DNA of 64,000 nt from JBFMGS01 sp040752635 (lineage in GTDB: Bacteria; Bacillota; SHA-98; UBA4971), in contig JBFMGS010000001.1 in NCBI GenBank assembly GCA_040752635.1, positions 1 to 64,000 of the forward strand, written 5' to 3'. Shown here one piece after another: positions 1 to 8,239 of the stretch. Position 1 is the stretch's first letter. Every line of letters begins with the position of its first letter. The position numbers and the translations under genes were made by a program. The notes beneath the pieces are model-generated. The model was not told where the DNA came from. It searched no databases and saw only the letters and a list, made by a program, of their open reading frames with translations.

Positions 1-740
1 TACAGAAGCTCGCGAGGAAGCTGCTCCTCAACTGCAGGAATTCCGAGGTCGCGCGCGATGGTCAAGACGGTATTTCGTGTGATCCCTTCGAGAATCGATG
101 AACTCAGTCGCGGAGTATACAACACGCCGTTGCGCACGAGGAACAGGTTCTCGGCGCTCCCCTCGCTAAGGAAGCCATCGGTCCCAACGGCAATGGCCTC
201 GTCATATCCGTCCGTCACGGCCTCAAGTTTCATCAACTGGGAGTTGATGTAGTTGCCGCAGGCCTTGGCCATCGCGGGTAGGGTATTGGGAGCCATTCGA
301 TGCCATGAGGACACCACGGCGTCGATGCCCCCGTTCCTGGGGTCAGCCGCAAGGTAGCTGCCCCACCCCCAGACTGCCACGATCACGTGCACCGGGCAGG
401 CCAGCGGGTTGATCCCGAGTTCTCGATAACCCCGAAACACAAGAGGCCTTATGTAACAAGCATCGAAAGAGTTGCGCGCGACCGTGTCAGCTATCGCTTG
501 AGCCAACTCGTCCTGTGAAAACGGTATATTCATACGGTATATTTTTGCAGAGTCGTACAGCCGCCTCACATGGTCGCCCAGGCGGAATATGGCAGTGCCG
601 CGCGATGTCTTGTAGGCCCTTATCCCCTCAAATACTCCCGAGCCGTAATGCACCACGTGGCTCAGCACATGTATCTTTGCATCCTCCCATTTCACGAAGT
701 TCCCGTCGAACCATATGTAGGTCCCTTCCACCCATGCCAT
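1..740 (-). CDS. ilvE: Branched-chain amino acid aminotransferase, 3' end off the window
   Basis: PLP-dependent fold-type IV transaminase that interconverts Leu, Ile and Val with their 2-oxo acids in the cytoplasm. The reverse strand is open from the ATG at 740 to the window edge, giving about 246 residues of a family usually near 290-300. Visible family marks are an N-terminal WFDGNFV stretch, VHYGSGVFEGIRAY, YIRPL, and SEGSAENLF. The start has an AGGTGA ribosome-binding site about 7 nt upstream, and a good sigma-A promoter lies 55-85 nt upstream, so the gene looks singly promoted. D-amino-acid aminotransferase or aminodeoxychorismate lyase are related alternatives, but the EGIRAY signature fits IlvE best. 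Confidence 0.85.
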   Translation of the reverse strand, partial: MAWVEGTYIWFDGNFVKWEDAKIHVLSHVVHYGSGVFEGIRAYKTSRGTAIFRLGDHVRRLYDSAKIYRMNIPFSQDELAQAIADTVARNSFDACYIRPLVFRGYRELGINPLACPVHVIVAVWGWGSYLAADPRNGGIDAVVSSWHRMAPNTLPAMAKACGNYINSQLMKLEAVTDGYDEAIAVGTDGFLSEGSAENLFLVRNGVLYTPRLSSSILEGITRNTVLTIARDLGIPAVEEQLPRELL

Positions 741-794
741 TGTTGCTTCACCTTACCTTCAAAACGGCCCTACTTAGATGCCTAGTTGCTGCAT

Positions 795-824
795 ATTCTA
801 CCAGTCGCGGCGATTGACTGTCAA
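795..824 (-). promoter_or_regulatory. Sigma-A promoter of ilvE
   Basis: Reading the minus strand, an exact TTGACA (819-824) is followed after 18 bp by TAGAAT (795-800). Transcription would start near 788, giving a leader of about 48 nt before the ilvE ATG at 740. No attenuator or T-box is seen in this short leader. Confidence 0.7.
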
Positions 825-962
825 GATTCCGTCTCGTTTTTTGTTACTGATCTGTAATAATGTCACCATCTGGCATGCCCATCTTCGCACCGGGGGTAAC
901 GTTATGCGGGACGCAAAGCCTTGAGAATCTGGGTTCAGCGACCGGGCATCACTGGGTGGAAG

Positions 963-2000
963 TCAGGGCACGAGCCGCGCCTGGAGGTACCTCAGGAACA
1001 CCTTGATGATCGCTGCAACGGGGACTGCGAGGAGGACGCCTGTAATACCGAAAAGGTGGCCGCCTGCAAGGATCGCGAAGATCACGGCAACAGGGTGCAG
1101 GCCGATCTGCTCGCCGAGTATGTTCGGGCCCACGATCGCACTCTCGATTTGGTTTACGATCACGAAGAGTACCACGACGTATATGACCAGGACCGGGGAC
1201 TTGAGGAAGGCAAGCGCGATTGCAGGAACAGCTCCTATCACAGGACCGAAGTAGGGTATAATGTCGAAGATGCCGGCTAGAAGCCCGATGAGGAGAGCGA
1301 AATCCACCCCGATGATGGAGAGCCCGAGAGAGATGAGAATCCCGACGATGGCCGAAACGAGCAGCTGGCCCCTGATGAAAGAGCCGAGCGCGTGGTCCAT
1401 CTCGATGAGCAGGCCCACAACCTCGCTCCTCCAGCGCGCGGGTATCCACGACAGGAGCCACACCTTAATCCTGGGGAAATCTATGGTGAAGTAGAATGCC
1501 AGAACCGGGACGAGCGCAAGCATGGTCATCCTTGGCAGTAGCGCTGGAACAGCGATCACAGCACGTCGCACGGAATCCGCAAGCGCCTCCTCTGCCCTGC
1601 GAATCGCGTCGTCTACTGCCCCTTTGACAGGTTCCGGTATGTGGAACCTGCTGAACCTGACATAGAACGACACAAGCCTCGCCTGAATCTGTTGCGCCTC
1701 GTTCGGAATCATTTCAGCTAGGCGCTCGAGCTGCACCAGGATTCTCGGAAAGAGGTAGGCCCCTAGCAGTGCAACCAGAAGGGTCACGCCCGTGTAGATG
1801 ACAAGAGTGCCGGCTCCCCGAGGTGCACCGCGTTTCTTGAGGTGAGTGACAAGGGGGTTCATAAGGTACGACAGACCCAGTGCGAGCAGGAACGGAGTGA
1901 GAATCGCTCTTACCCTGTACAAGAAAAGCACCGTCACGGCAAGCAATAGGAGGTACCAAAGCCACGAACGGCTGCGAAGATCACGATTACCTTCAGGCAT
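963..2000 (-). CDS. AI-2E family (PerM/YtvI-like) membrane permease
   Basis: About 345-residue polytopic membrane protein of the PF01594 family, whose members include exporters such as TqsA and sodium/proton-antiporter-like proteins; the substrate here is unknown. Hydrophobic helices near residues 13-60, a long amphipathic middle domain (about 75-150) and a cluster of five or so helices in the C-terminal half fit the family topology. The C-terminal part carries IIPYFGPVIGAVPA and the usual GP.ILG segment. ATG at 2000 is chosen; a TTG at 2054 would add 18 residues and neither start has a strong Shine-Dalgarno. In several Bacillota this gene accompanies alaS or mnmA, as here. Confidence 0.85.
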   Translation of the reverse strand: MPEGNRDLRSRSWLWYLLLLAVTVLFLYRVRAILTPFLLALGLSYLMNPLVTHLKKRGAPRGAGTLVIYTGVTLLVALLGAYLFPRILVQLERLAEMIPNEAQQIQARLVSFYVRFSRFHIPEPVKGAVDDAIRRAEEALADSVRRAVIAVPALLPRMTMLALVPVLAFYFTIDFPRIKVWLLSWIPARWRSEVVGLLIEMDHALGSFIRGQLLVSAIVGILISLGLSIIGVDFALLIGLLAGIFDIIPYFGPVIGAVPAIALAFLKSPVLVIYVVVLFVIVNQIESAIVGPNILGEQIGLHPVAVIFAILAGGHLFGITGVLLAVPVAAIIKVFLRYLQARLVP

Positions 2001-2198
2001 GCGCCAGATCCGTTCCTCTTCCGTCAGGACCAGCGTCCCTCTGCGTCGCCCCAACGATATCTTCGTGTTTCTGCGAGAGGCAGATGCACAGAAGTGCCCG
2101 CCGCTTCATCCGGGGTCGCCGGTGCTTGCACGAAGTACAACGCCCATCGCCTCCGGGCAGGAACGCCGGGGGCGACACCGGCAACCCCGAAAGGGGTT

Positions 2199-2462
2199 CT
2201 AGTCCGTCCTTCCGAGCCTGAGACGTCTACCGGCAGCACGCGTTGTCGCCCCGGCAGTCACGATGCTCTTGCCAACCCGGGTGACCATCTGCCCCGTGGC
2301 CCGCTTGATCATATTGCTGGCAGAGCGCGCAGCACGCTCCGTCTCCGACATGCTCCCTGCCAGCGCACGGGCCCGCCGTTTCTTCGACCGAAAGTAAAAA
2401 TAGGCTCCAATCGCAGCGCCTGCTGCGCCTCCTGCTATAAGGGATCTCCAGAACCTGTTCAC
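2199..2462 (-). CDS. Small single-pass membrane protein of unknown function
   Basis: 87-residue protein read from a GTG at 2462, which is preceded by a clear GGGAGG ribosome-binding site about 8 nt away; this decides the start over the much longer open frame. One Gly/Ala-rich transmembrane helix (about residues 8-24, AGGAAGAAIGAYFYF) is followed by a strongly basic tail (RSKKRRARA) and an Arg-rich C-terminus. The shape recalls YtxH-type small membrane proteins, but the similarity is too weak to name. It lies between mnmA and the PerM-type permease on the same strand, so it may be co-transcribed with either. Confidence 0.55.
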   Translation of the reverse strand: MNRFWRSLIAGGAAGAAIGAYFYFRSKKRRARALAGSMSETERAARSASNMIKRATGQMVTRVGKSIVTAGATTRAAGRRLRLGRTD

Positions 2463-2644
2463 CCAGATTACCTCCCTGACTGGATCTGTCGAAACTGGCC
2501 AGGGCCACCTCCTTCGGGCGTTTCTTGCGATGACCGCACCCCAGGTAGTCCTGCGGACTCCAAAGGCGGCGGGTGGAGTGAGGCTGGCAGAAACGACACT
2601 GGTGACACCACGGCTCAAGACTATTATGCCCAGCGGCCCTCTCC

Positions 2645-3769
2645 CTAGTCCACCCGTCTCTGGATGATCCCGCCTCCGATGACGATGTCCCCGTCGTAGA
2701 ACACGCAAGATTGTCCGGGGGTTACCGCCCGCTGCGGGCTGTCGAAACGCACCTCTACCTCGTCGGGCGCCCTCGGAACAATCCACCCCACCACCGCAGG
2801 GGTATTATACCGGATTTTCACCTCCGCCCGCATCGCCGTCTCAATGTTGTCAAAGGGGATCCAGTTGAGAGCGGTAGCCACGAGGCCGGCCGCGAGCACG
2901 TCCCTGGCACGGCCCACAACCACGGCGTTCCTCGCAGGGTCGAGGTCAACCACGTAAAGCGGCTCTCTTGAAGAGATCCCCAGGCCTCTCCGCTGCCCCA
3001 CGGTGTAAAAGGCGATCCCCTCATGTTCTCCCAGCACCCGCCCGTCGCGGTCGATGATGGGCCCGGGCTGGCGGCTTTCGGGCAGGTACTCTTGGAGGAA
3101 TCTCCGGTAGTCGTCGTCCGGGATGAAGCATATCTCCTGACTTTCAGGTTTCTTCGCGACAGGGAGACCGAGGCCCGCCGCAACCTCGCGCGTTTGCTCC
3201 TTGGTGAAATCCCCAATTGGGAAGAGCGTGCGCGAAAGCTCGGCCTGGGTCATCGAATACAACACGTATGTCTGGTCCTTGCGCGCGTCCCTGGCCTTGA
3301 GGAGCATGTACCGCCCGGTGTTGGACCCGAGGCGAATCTTCGCGTAATGACCCGTGGCGACGTAGGCGGCGCCAAGTTCCTTCGCCTTGTGCAGCAGACG
3401 TCCAAACTTGATCCTCTGGTTGCACCTGATACACGGATTCGGCGTGCGACCGCAAAGGTATTCGCGGGCAAAGTGCGCGATGACCTCGCGCTCGAAGTGC
3501 TCCTGGAAGTTCAGCACGTAGTAAGGGATGCCCAGGACAGACGCGACGCGCCTGGCGTCTTCGACCGCAGCGAGAGAGCAGCACCCACCTTCGCGGTCAC
3601 CTACAGGCAACGATCTCGGCCAGATCTGCATCGTCGCCCCGATGACCTCGAAACCGCAGTCTTTGAGCACCGCCGCGGCGACGGAGCTGTCGACTCCGCC
3701 GCTCATGGCCACCAGCACGCGCTCGCCCCGCCCGCGCAAGGGCGCCTCTAGAAAACGCTCGCCTGTCAT
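2645..3769 (-). CDS. mnmA: tRNA-specific 2-thiouridylase MnmA
   Basis: 374-residue ATP-dependent enzyme that thiolates U34 of tRNA-Lys, -Glu and -Gln, taking persulfide sulfur from a cysteine desulfurase. The PP-loop SGGVDSS lies near residue 22. The two catalytic cysteines are in PNPCIRCN (about residue 120) and QEICFIPDDDY (about residue 215), and the C-terminal barrel is complete. The ATG at 3769 overlaps the iscU stop as ATGA; upstream in-frame codons are not used because they run through iscU. Translational coupling to iscS-iscU gives it an adjacent sulfur donor, as in many Clostridia. Confidence 0.95.
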   Translation of the reverse strand: MTGERFLEAPLRGRGERVLVAMSGGVDSSVAAAVLKDCGFEVIGATMQIWPRSLPVGDREGGCCSLAAVEDARRVASVLGIPYYVLNFQEHFEREVIAHFAREYLCGRTPNPCIRCNQRIKFGRLLHKAKELGAAYVATGHYAKIRLGSNTGRYMLLKARDARKDQTYVLYSMTQAELSRTLFPIGDFTKEQTREVAAGLGLPVAKKPESQEICFIPDDDYRRFLQEYLPESRQPGPIIDRDGRVLGEHEGIAFYTVGQRRGLGISSREPLYVVDLDPARNAVVVGRARDVLAAGLVATALNWIPFDNIETAMRAEVKIRYNTPAVVGWIVPRAPDEVEVRFDSPQRAVTPGQSCVFYDGDIVIGGGIIQRRVD

Positions 3770-4170
3770 CCCTCGCCGCTTGCCCGCTTGGCGGAGGTCT
3801 TTCCCTGTTTTCTCGCGAGGTAATCTTCGATGGCCTTGTGAAGCGCATCCGCCGCCAGGTTTGAGCAATGCATCTTGTTGGCGGGAAGCCCGTCAAGCGC
3901 CTCGGCAACCGCTTTGTTGGATATGTCCATGGCTTCCTCGAGCGTCTTCCCTTTTACAAGCTCCGTGACCATGCTGCTGGTGGCTATCGCAGCGCCGCAC
4001 CCAAACGTCTTGAACTTGGCGCTCGTTATCCTATCCCCGTCCACCTTTATCGATAGCTTCATGACATCCCCGCAGATTGGATTGCCCACCATTCCCACAC
4101 CGTCAGCGTCTTCGATTTCTCCGACGTTCCTGGGGTTCGTGAAGTGGTCCATGACTTTTTGCGAATACAT
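3766..4170 (-). CDS. iscU: Fe-S cluster assembly scaffold IscU/NifU N-terminal type
   Basis: 134-residue scaffold on which [2Fe-2S] clusters are built from sulfur delivered by IscS. The three conserved cluster-ligand cysteines are visible in NPICGD (about residue 33), FGCGAA (about 58) and MHCSNLA (about 101). The LPANKMHCS motif resembles the LPPVK region of classical IscU, here shifted to the NifU-like form common in Clostridia. An AGGAG sequence sits about 10 nt before the ATG. It is located between iscS and mnmA, so cluster assembly and tRNA thiolation share the transcript. Confidence 0.93.
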   Translation of the reverse strand: MYSQKVMDHFTNPRNVGEIEDADGVGMVGNPICGDVMKLSIKVDGDRITSAKFKTFGCGAAIATSSMVTELVKGKTLEEAMDISNKAVAEALDGLPANKMHCSNLAADALHKAIEDYLARKQGKTSAKRASGEG

Positions 4171-4229
4171 AACGTGCCATCTCCTCTCCTCTCCGGCAAA
4201 CCTCTTCTCTCCTCCGGAGAATCCCCGGG

Positions 4230-5450
4230 CTATTTCGCCTTTGCTGCAGTCTCTCTAGCTCCCCTGACTCCGCATCCATCGCTGAACCCTGCCTCTGCGC
4301 CAAACGGAGACATGGCGCGGAGCTTCTGGACAATCCCCGGGAGGTGCTCCAGCACGTAGTCCACTTCTTCAGCAGTGGTGTAGCGGCTTAGCGTGAGCCG
4401 CAAAGAGCCGTGGGCTATCTCGTGCGGGACGCCCATAGCCAGGAGCACATGAGAAGGCTCCAGTGACCCTGACGTGCATGCAGAACCGCTGGAACCGCAG
4501 ATGCCCAGCATGTCAAGGTTCAAGAGAAGGGACTCGCCTTCAATGAACTCAAAACAGAAGCTGACATTGCCCGGCAGGCGCTGTGTCGGGTGGCCGTTTA
4601 GCCTCACATGCGATATTCGCTCGCGGACGCCTGAGATCAGGTGATCGCGCAGCTTCGAGATGCGGCGCATCTCATGTTCCATCTCGGCCGCCGCAAGCTC
4701 TAGAGCGGTAGCAAGCCCAACTATACCTGCCACGTTCTCCGTGCCTGCTCTCCTATTGCGTTCCTGAGCGCCGCCGTCAATGTAGCGGTCCATCCGCACG
4801 CCACGCCTCACATATAGCGCGCCCACGCCCTTGGGGCCGTGGAACTTGTGGGCGGAGAGCGACAACAAGTCCACACCGAGGCGCCCCACATCGACGGAGA
4901 TGTGGCCTACGGTTTGCACAGCATCAGTATGAAAGTAAACCCCGCGCTCTTTTGCGATCTTCGCGATCTCTTCAATAGGCTCGATGGTGCCGACCTCGTT
5001 GTTAGCATGCATTATCGAGATGAGAATGGTTTCGCCTGTTATCGCGGACGCCACGTCGCGCGGGTCAACCATCCCTTGGGAGTCCACCGGGACGTATGTC
5101 GCGCGGAACCCCTGTTTTTCAAGACGCTTGACGCTATCGAGAACGGCATGGTGCTCGATGGCCGAGGTGATGATGTGGTTGCCCTTGTCGCGGTTTGCGT
5201 ACGCCACACCCTTTATCGCCGTGTTATCCGACTCGGTCCCGCCGCTTGTAAATATGACCTCGCGCGGATCGGCGCCCAGAACCCTTGCGACCTTCTCTCG
5301 CGCCTCGTCCAACGCCGCCCTGGCCTCGCGGGCTATGCTGTATATGCTGGACGGGTTGCCGTACCGCTCGCGCAGGTACGGCAGCATGGCCTCGACGACC
5401 TCCTGGCGGGGCTGCGTGGTAGCTGCGTTATCCAGATATGCTATCTTCAC
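4230..5450 (-). CDS. iscS: Cysteine desulfurase, NifS/IscS family
   Basis: 406-residue PLP enzyme that removes sulfur from L-cysteine as an enzyme-bound persulfide and passes it to IscU and MnmA. N-terminal YLDNAATT, the PLP-lysine motif SAHKFHGPKG (about residue 205) and the catalytic cysteine loop SSGSACTSGSLEPSHVL (about residue 330) are intact. The start is a GTG at 5450; an ATG 12 nt upstream is in another frame. The C-terminus carries a short Cys-containing tail. It follows iscR by about 85 bp and precedes iscU, the standard clostridial order. Confidence 0.95.
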   Translation of the reverse strand: MKIAYLDNAATTQPRQEVVEAMLPYLRERYGNPSSIYSIAREARAALDEAREKVARVLGADPREVIFTSGGTESDNTAIKGVAYANRDKGNHIITSAIEHHAVLDSVKRLEKQGFRATYVPVDSQGMVDPRDVASAITGETILISIMHANNEVGTIEPIEEIAKIAKERGVYFHTDAVQTVGHISVDVGRLGVDLLSLSAHKFHGPKGVGALYVRRGVRMDRYIDGGAQERNRRAGTENVAGIVGLATALELAAAEMEHEMRRISKLRDHLISGVRERISHVRLNGHPTQRLPGNVSFCFEFIEGESLLLNLDMLGICGSSGSACTSGSLEPSHVLLAMGVPHEIAHGSLRLTLSRYTTAEEVDYVLEHLPGIVQKLRAMSPFGAEAGFSDGCGVRGARETAAKAK

Positions 5451-5534
5451 CTACGATCATCTCCTGCCTCATAGTGTTACCTGGTTCCAGATCGTTAACC
5501 GATGAGCTACAACGCGGTTACTGTCCCCGGAGCT

Positions 5535-6011
5535 TTAGACTGCACAGCGGGGCCCCGGTCCGGCCCTGCACGAGCCGCACGCCCCGCTCGCCAGGCTCGC
5601 TGTCTCCTTACAGAGGTCCTCCAGGCTTATGGAGTTGAGCACCCTGTTCATGCAGTCCTTGAGCTTCTTCCACACGAGGCGCATGGTGCATTCGTCAGCG
5701 CGCTCGCAGGCATCAACCCCGTCGCCTTCCGCCACGCAGTCAGAAGGATCGATAGGGCCTTCAAGTACCCTCACGATATCCCCTATAGTAATCTCCCCCG
5801 GCGGCCTCGCAAGCTCGTAACCGCCCTGAGCGCCGCGTGAGCTCGTAACCAGGCCTGCACGCCGCAGCCCCGCCATGAGCTGCTCGAGATAGTGCTCGGA
5901 CACCATCTGCCGGTCAGCGGTGGCCTTGAGAGGAACCGGGCCCTCGCCGTAGCGGAGCGCTAGGTCGTACATGGCCCGCACCCCATACCTTCCTCTAGTC
6001 GAAAGCTTCAT
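5535..6011 (-). CDS. iscR: Rrf2-family regulator of IscR type
   Basis: 158-residue transcription factor with the Rrf2 winged helix (MKLSTRGRYGVRAMYDLA at the N-terminus, SSRGAQGGYELARPP in the wing). The dimerisation helix is followed by three cysteines in DCVAEGDGVDACERADEC, the spacing expected for a [2Fe-2S] ligand set. This makes it IscR-like rather than CymR, which lacks such cysteines. An extra Cys-rich tail (CGSCRAGPGPRC) is present and is unusual. GAGGTGA lies 6 nt before the ATG. Its position ahead of iscS-iscU-mnmA predicts feedback control of Fe-S assembly. Confidence 0.9.
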   Translation of the reverse strand: MKLSTRGRYGVRAMYDLALRYGEGPVPLKATADRQMVSEHYLEQLMAGLRRAGLVTSSRGAQGGYELARPPGEITIGDIVRVLEGPIDPSDCVAEGDGVDACERADECTMRLVWKKLKDCMNRVLNSISLEDLCKETASLASGACGSCRAGPGPRCAV

Positions 6012-6044
6012 TCATCTCACCTCTTTCGCCTGTGGAAGGAGTGA

Positions 6045-6106
6045 ATTCCGACTAAATTAATTGGGATTCCGACATCAATATACCACCGGGAAGTGCAGAG
6101 TGTCAA
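6045..6106 (-). promoter_or_regulatory. Promoter and candidate operator of the isc operon
   Basis: On the minus strand TTGACA (6101-6106) and TATATT (6077-6082) are separated by 18 bp, a near-consensus sigma-A promoter that starts inside the last codons of rarA. Just downstream of the -10, two exact ATTCCGAC direct repeats (plus strand 6045-6052 and 6066-6073) lie 21 bp apart, that is two DNA turns, around an AT-rich centre. The position suits autorepression by IscR. The operator assignment is inference; the promoter elements are plain. Confidence 0.6.
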
Positions 6107-7446
6107 CGCTCATGTTGGCTCTGCCCGCGCTTCTTACGCCAGCCCGCAAGGCGCTCGGCAATCTGCTTCTCGTAACCGTTAGACGTAGGCTCGTAGTACA
6201 CTTTTCCGGTGAGGGTGTCCGGCAGGTACTGTTGCGGCACGAAGTGTCCGGAGAAGTCGTGAGGGTACTTGTAACCAGCGCCGTGCCCGAGGCGGGCGGC
6301 GCCTTTATAGGATGCATCGCGAAGATGGATCGGAACCTCGCCGGTCCGCTCGTTCTCTATGTCCTCCATAGCTTTGTTGATGGCAAGGTAAGCTGAGTTG
6401 CTCTTCGGAGCGCACGCCAAGTATATGGCAGCTTCTGCCAGCGGGATCTTGGCCTCAGGCCACCCGACGAACCTGACCGCCCAGGCTGCCGCCATCGCAA
6501 CCAGGAGAGCGTGCGGGTCCGCACATCCCACGTCCTCCGCCGCCTGGATCACGATCCTCCTCGCAATGAACTCCGGGTCCTCGCCTGCCGCGACCATCTT
6601 TGCCAGCCAGTACACGGTCGCATCGGGGTCTGACCCTCTCATACTCTTTATGAAGGCTGATATGGTATCGTAATGGGCATCGGCATCGCGGTCATACACG
6701 AGAGCACGGCGCTGGATGGAATCCTCCGCAACCTCGAGGGTTATGCGCCGCACTCCGTGATCGTCAGGGGGCGTCGTAAGCACGGCAAGTTCGATTGCGT
6801 TCAGCGCTGACCTCGCGTCCCCGTTGGCCATCCGGACGATGTGCGAGAACGCGTCAGTCCCGATCTCCACGTCGAACCTGCCAAGCCCCCTTTCCTTGTC
6901 TTCGAGAGCACGTCTGACGATAGCGGCTATGTCTTCGTCGTCGAGCGGGGTGAGGCGGAAGATTCGGGAGCGCGACACAAGGGGAGCGTTGACCTCGAAG
7001 AATGGGTTCTCCGTGGTCGCGCCTATGAAAATGACGGTTCCATTCTCCACGGCGGGCAGAAGCGCATCCTGTTGCGCCTTGTTGAACCTGTGCACCTCGT
7101 CGATGAAGAGGATCGTGCGCGTTCCGTGCAGGCCCAGCCTTTCAGCAGCCTCCGCCGCGACGCGCCTGATGTCCCCCACGCCGGAGGTGACGGCGTTCAT
7201 CTGCTCGAAATGGGACTTTGTCGTTGACGCTATGACCATGGCCAGCGTGGTCTTACCCGTTCCAGGTGGGCCGTAGAGGATGATGGACGACAGGCGATCG
7301 GCCTCGATAGCTCGACGGAGGAGCTTACCGCGACCGAGTATGTGCTCCTGACCAACGAACTCATCAAGGTTCCTCGGGCGCATCCTTGCAGCTAGCGGCG
7401 CCTCCCGTTTCAAAACCTCCCCAGCTTGGCGACTGAACATGTCCAT
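6103..7446 (-). CDS. rarA: Replication-associated recombination protein A (RarA/MgsA)
   Basis: 447-residue AAA+ ATPase of the clamp-loader class that acts at stalled replication forks and single-strand DNA. It has Walker A LYGPPGTGKTT near residue 55, Walker B ILFIDEVHRFNK, sensor 1 GATTENPFFEVN, and the C-terminal tetramerisation region with HLRDASYKGAARLGHG.GYKYPHD typical of RarA. The ATG at 7446 is preceded by GGGGTGAT at good spacing; a second ATG at 7440 is possible. The longer open frame upstream runs into the assembly gap and is not coding. It sits between 6S/aspS and iscR, as in B. subtilis. Confidence 0.95.
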   Translation of the reverse strand: MDMFSRQAGEVLKREAPLAARMRPRNLDEFVGQEHILGRGKLLRRAIEADRLSSIILYGPPGTGKTTLAMVIASTTKSHFEQMNAVTSGVGDIRRVAAEAAERLGLHGTRTILFIDEVHRFNKAQQDALLPAVENGTVIFIGATTENPFFEVNAPLVSRSRIFRLTPLDDEDIAAIVRRALEDKERGLGRFDVEIGTDAFSHIVRMANGDARSALNAIELAVLTTPPDDHGVRRITLEVAEDSIQRRALVYDRDADAHYDTISAFIKSMRGSDPDATVYWLAKMVAAGEDPEFIARRIVIQAAEDVGCADPHALLVAMAAAWAVRFVGWPEAKIPLAEAAIYLACAPKSNSAYLAINKAMEDIENERTGEVPIHLRDASYKGAARLGHGAGYKYPHDFSGHFVPQQYLPDTLTGKVYYEPTSNGYEKQIAERLAGWRKKRGQSQHER

Positions 7447-7564
7447 CTCATCACCCCGGTTCGTGTGGTGGACTTCACGCGCGCCTCGTCCAATTCGCGA
7501 GCGTATGTTCCTGATTTCCATTCTTGCATATCTTTGTGCACCACGCAATAGGGTCTGCCGTTTC

Positions 7565-7664
7565 NNNNNNNNNNNNNNNNNNNNNNNNNNNNNNNNNNNN
7601 NNNNNNNNNNNNNNNNNNNNNNNNNNNNNNNNNNNNNNNNNNNNNNNNNNNNNNNNNNNNNNNN
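7565..7664. other. Assembly gap (100 N)
   Basis: Exactly 100 N, the usual placeholder for a gap of unknown size. The two flanks share no visible sequence, so unlike the gap at 12637 this one probably hides missing DNA upstream of rarA. In B. subtilis the gene tcdA (yrvM) lies at this point. Confidence 0.95.
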
Positions 7665-7772
7665 GATCTTCTTGCCGCGGACGTGCGGGCGCGCAACTCT
7701 CCGCAAGCCCTGCGCGAGGTCGGCGAACTGCGACGGATCGCGACCACCTTCGGAGCGGCTCCATCCGGGTAA
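7665..7772 (+). other. Possible 3' end of an interrupted gene beside the gap
   Basis: From the gap edge to a TAA at 7770-7772 the plus strand reads 35 codons with strongly GC-rich third positions and a helix-like peptide containing SPQALREVGELRRIATTF. A minus-strand frame is also open across the same stretch, so the coding strand is uncertain. No family is recognised. The stretch 7773-7992 beyond it holds no gene I can support; its only structure is an inverted repeat, GGCAGTCC at 7908-7915 with GGACTGCC at 7950-7957. Confidence 0.25.
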
Positions 7773-7992
7773 GCTGACAAACTAATGCTGCTCTGCCAGA
7801 TACGGAACGGCACCCGGTTTAGCGGGTCCGGTCGCACCGTCTGGTCGACCGACTCCCCTCAGCGACCTTCGACCTCCTGGTTCTTCCAAAGAGCGCACAC
7901 GTGGCAGGGCAGTCCTGAGTAGAAGCTAAGAAACCTCCGCCGCTTTGGGGGACTGCCGGTGATTGCATGAGGGGGCAAGGAGCGCAGCGTCC

Positions 7993-8205
7993 AAAAAAGT
8001 AAGACCCCGCCGTGCCGTCTTGCTGGCAACATTTCTATCCCTGCGCCCTGCAGGTGGGTGCCCTCCCGGGTGTTTTATGTGTCCGCTAGACAATCGCGGC
8101 ATGCATGCCGCACCCGGAGTTCAGGCCCCTTTCAGATGGTGTTGGAACAAAAGTTACCAGCTCTTCATCGAACACGGTAGGGTCTTCCGTCACTTCTCCC
8201 TGACG
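7993..8205 (-). ncRNA. ssrS: 6S-like regulatory RNA with its own promoter
   Basis: Non-coding stretch between aspS and rarA, where B. subtilis carries 6S-1 RNA (bsrA). On the minus strand a 14-position closing stem pairs 8173-8186 with 8001-8014, with one wobble and one mismatch. An inner stem CTGGTAAC/GTTGCCAG pairs 8153-8160 with 8023-8030. After a large internal loop an apical stem CCGGGTG/CACCCGG (8111-8117 with 8066-8072) encloses a 16-bp palindrome at 8096-8111. A U6 run (7993-7998) follows the closing stem. This long interrupted hairpin of about 190 nt is the 6S architecture, whose role is to mimic an open promoter and sequester sigma-A RNA polymerase. The 5' end near 8205 is inferred from the promoter. 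Confidence 0.68.
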
Positions 8206-8210
8206 CAACA

Positions 8211-8239
8211 ATAATACCATGAGAAAGGGCGGATTTCAA
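8211..8239 (-). promoter_or_regulatory. Sigma-A promoter of the 6S-like RNA
   Basis: Minus-strand TTGAAA (8234-8239), 17 bp, TATTAT (8211-8216), immediately behind the aspS stop codon. The predicted start near 8205 lies about 20 nt before the closing stem of the structured RNA. Confidence 0.65.

Noticed and set aside
908..920. GGGACGCAAAGCC, identical to the core of c-di-GMP-I (GEMM) riboswitches
   Set aside because: The upstream GGCAAACC half and the 3' tetraloop-receptor part are absent, and no plus-strand gene follows it.
3023..3751. Long plus-strand open frame opposite mnmA
   Set aside because: Shadow of a GC-rich gene; mnmA motifs are on the minus strand.
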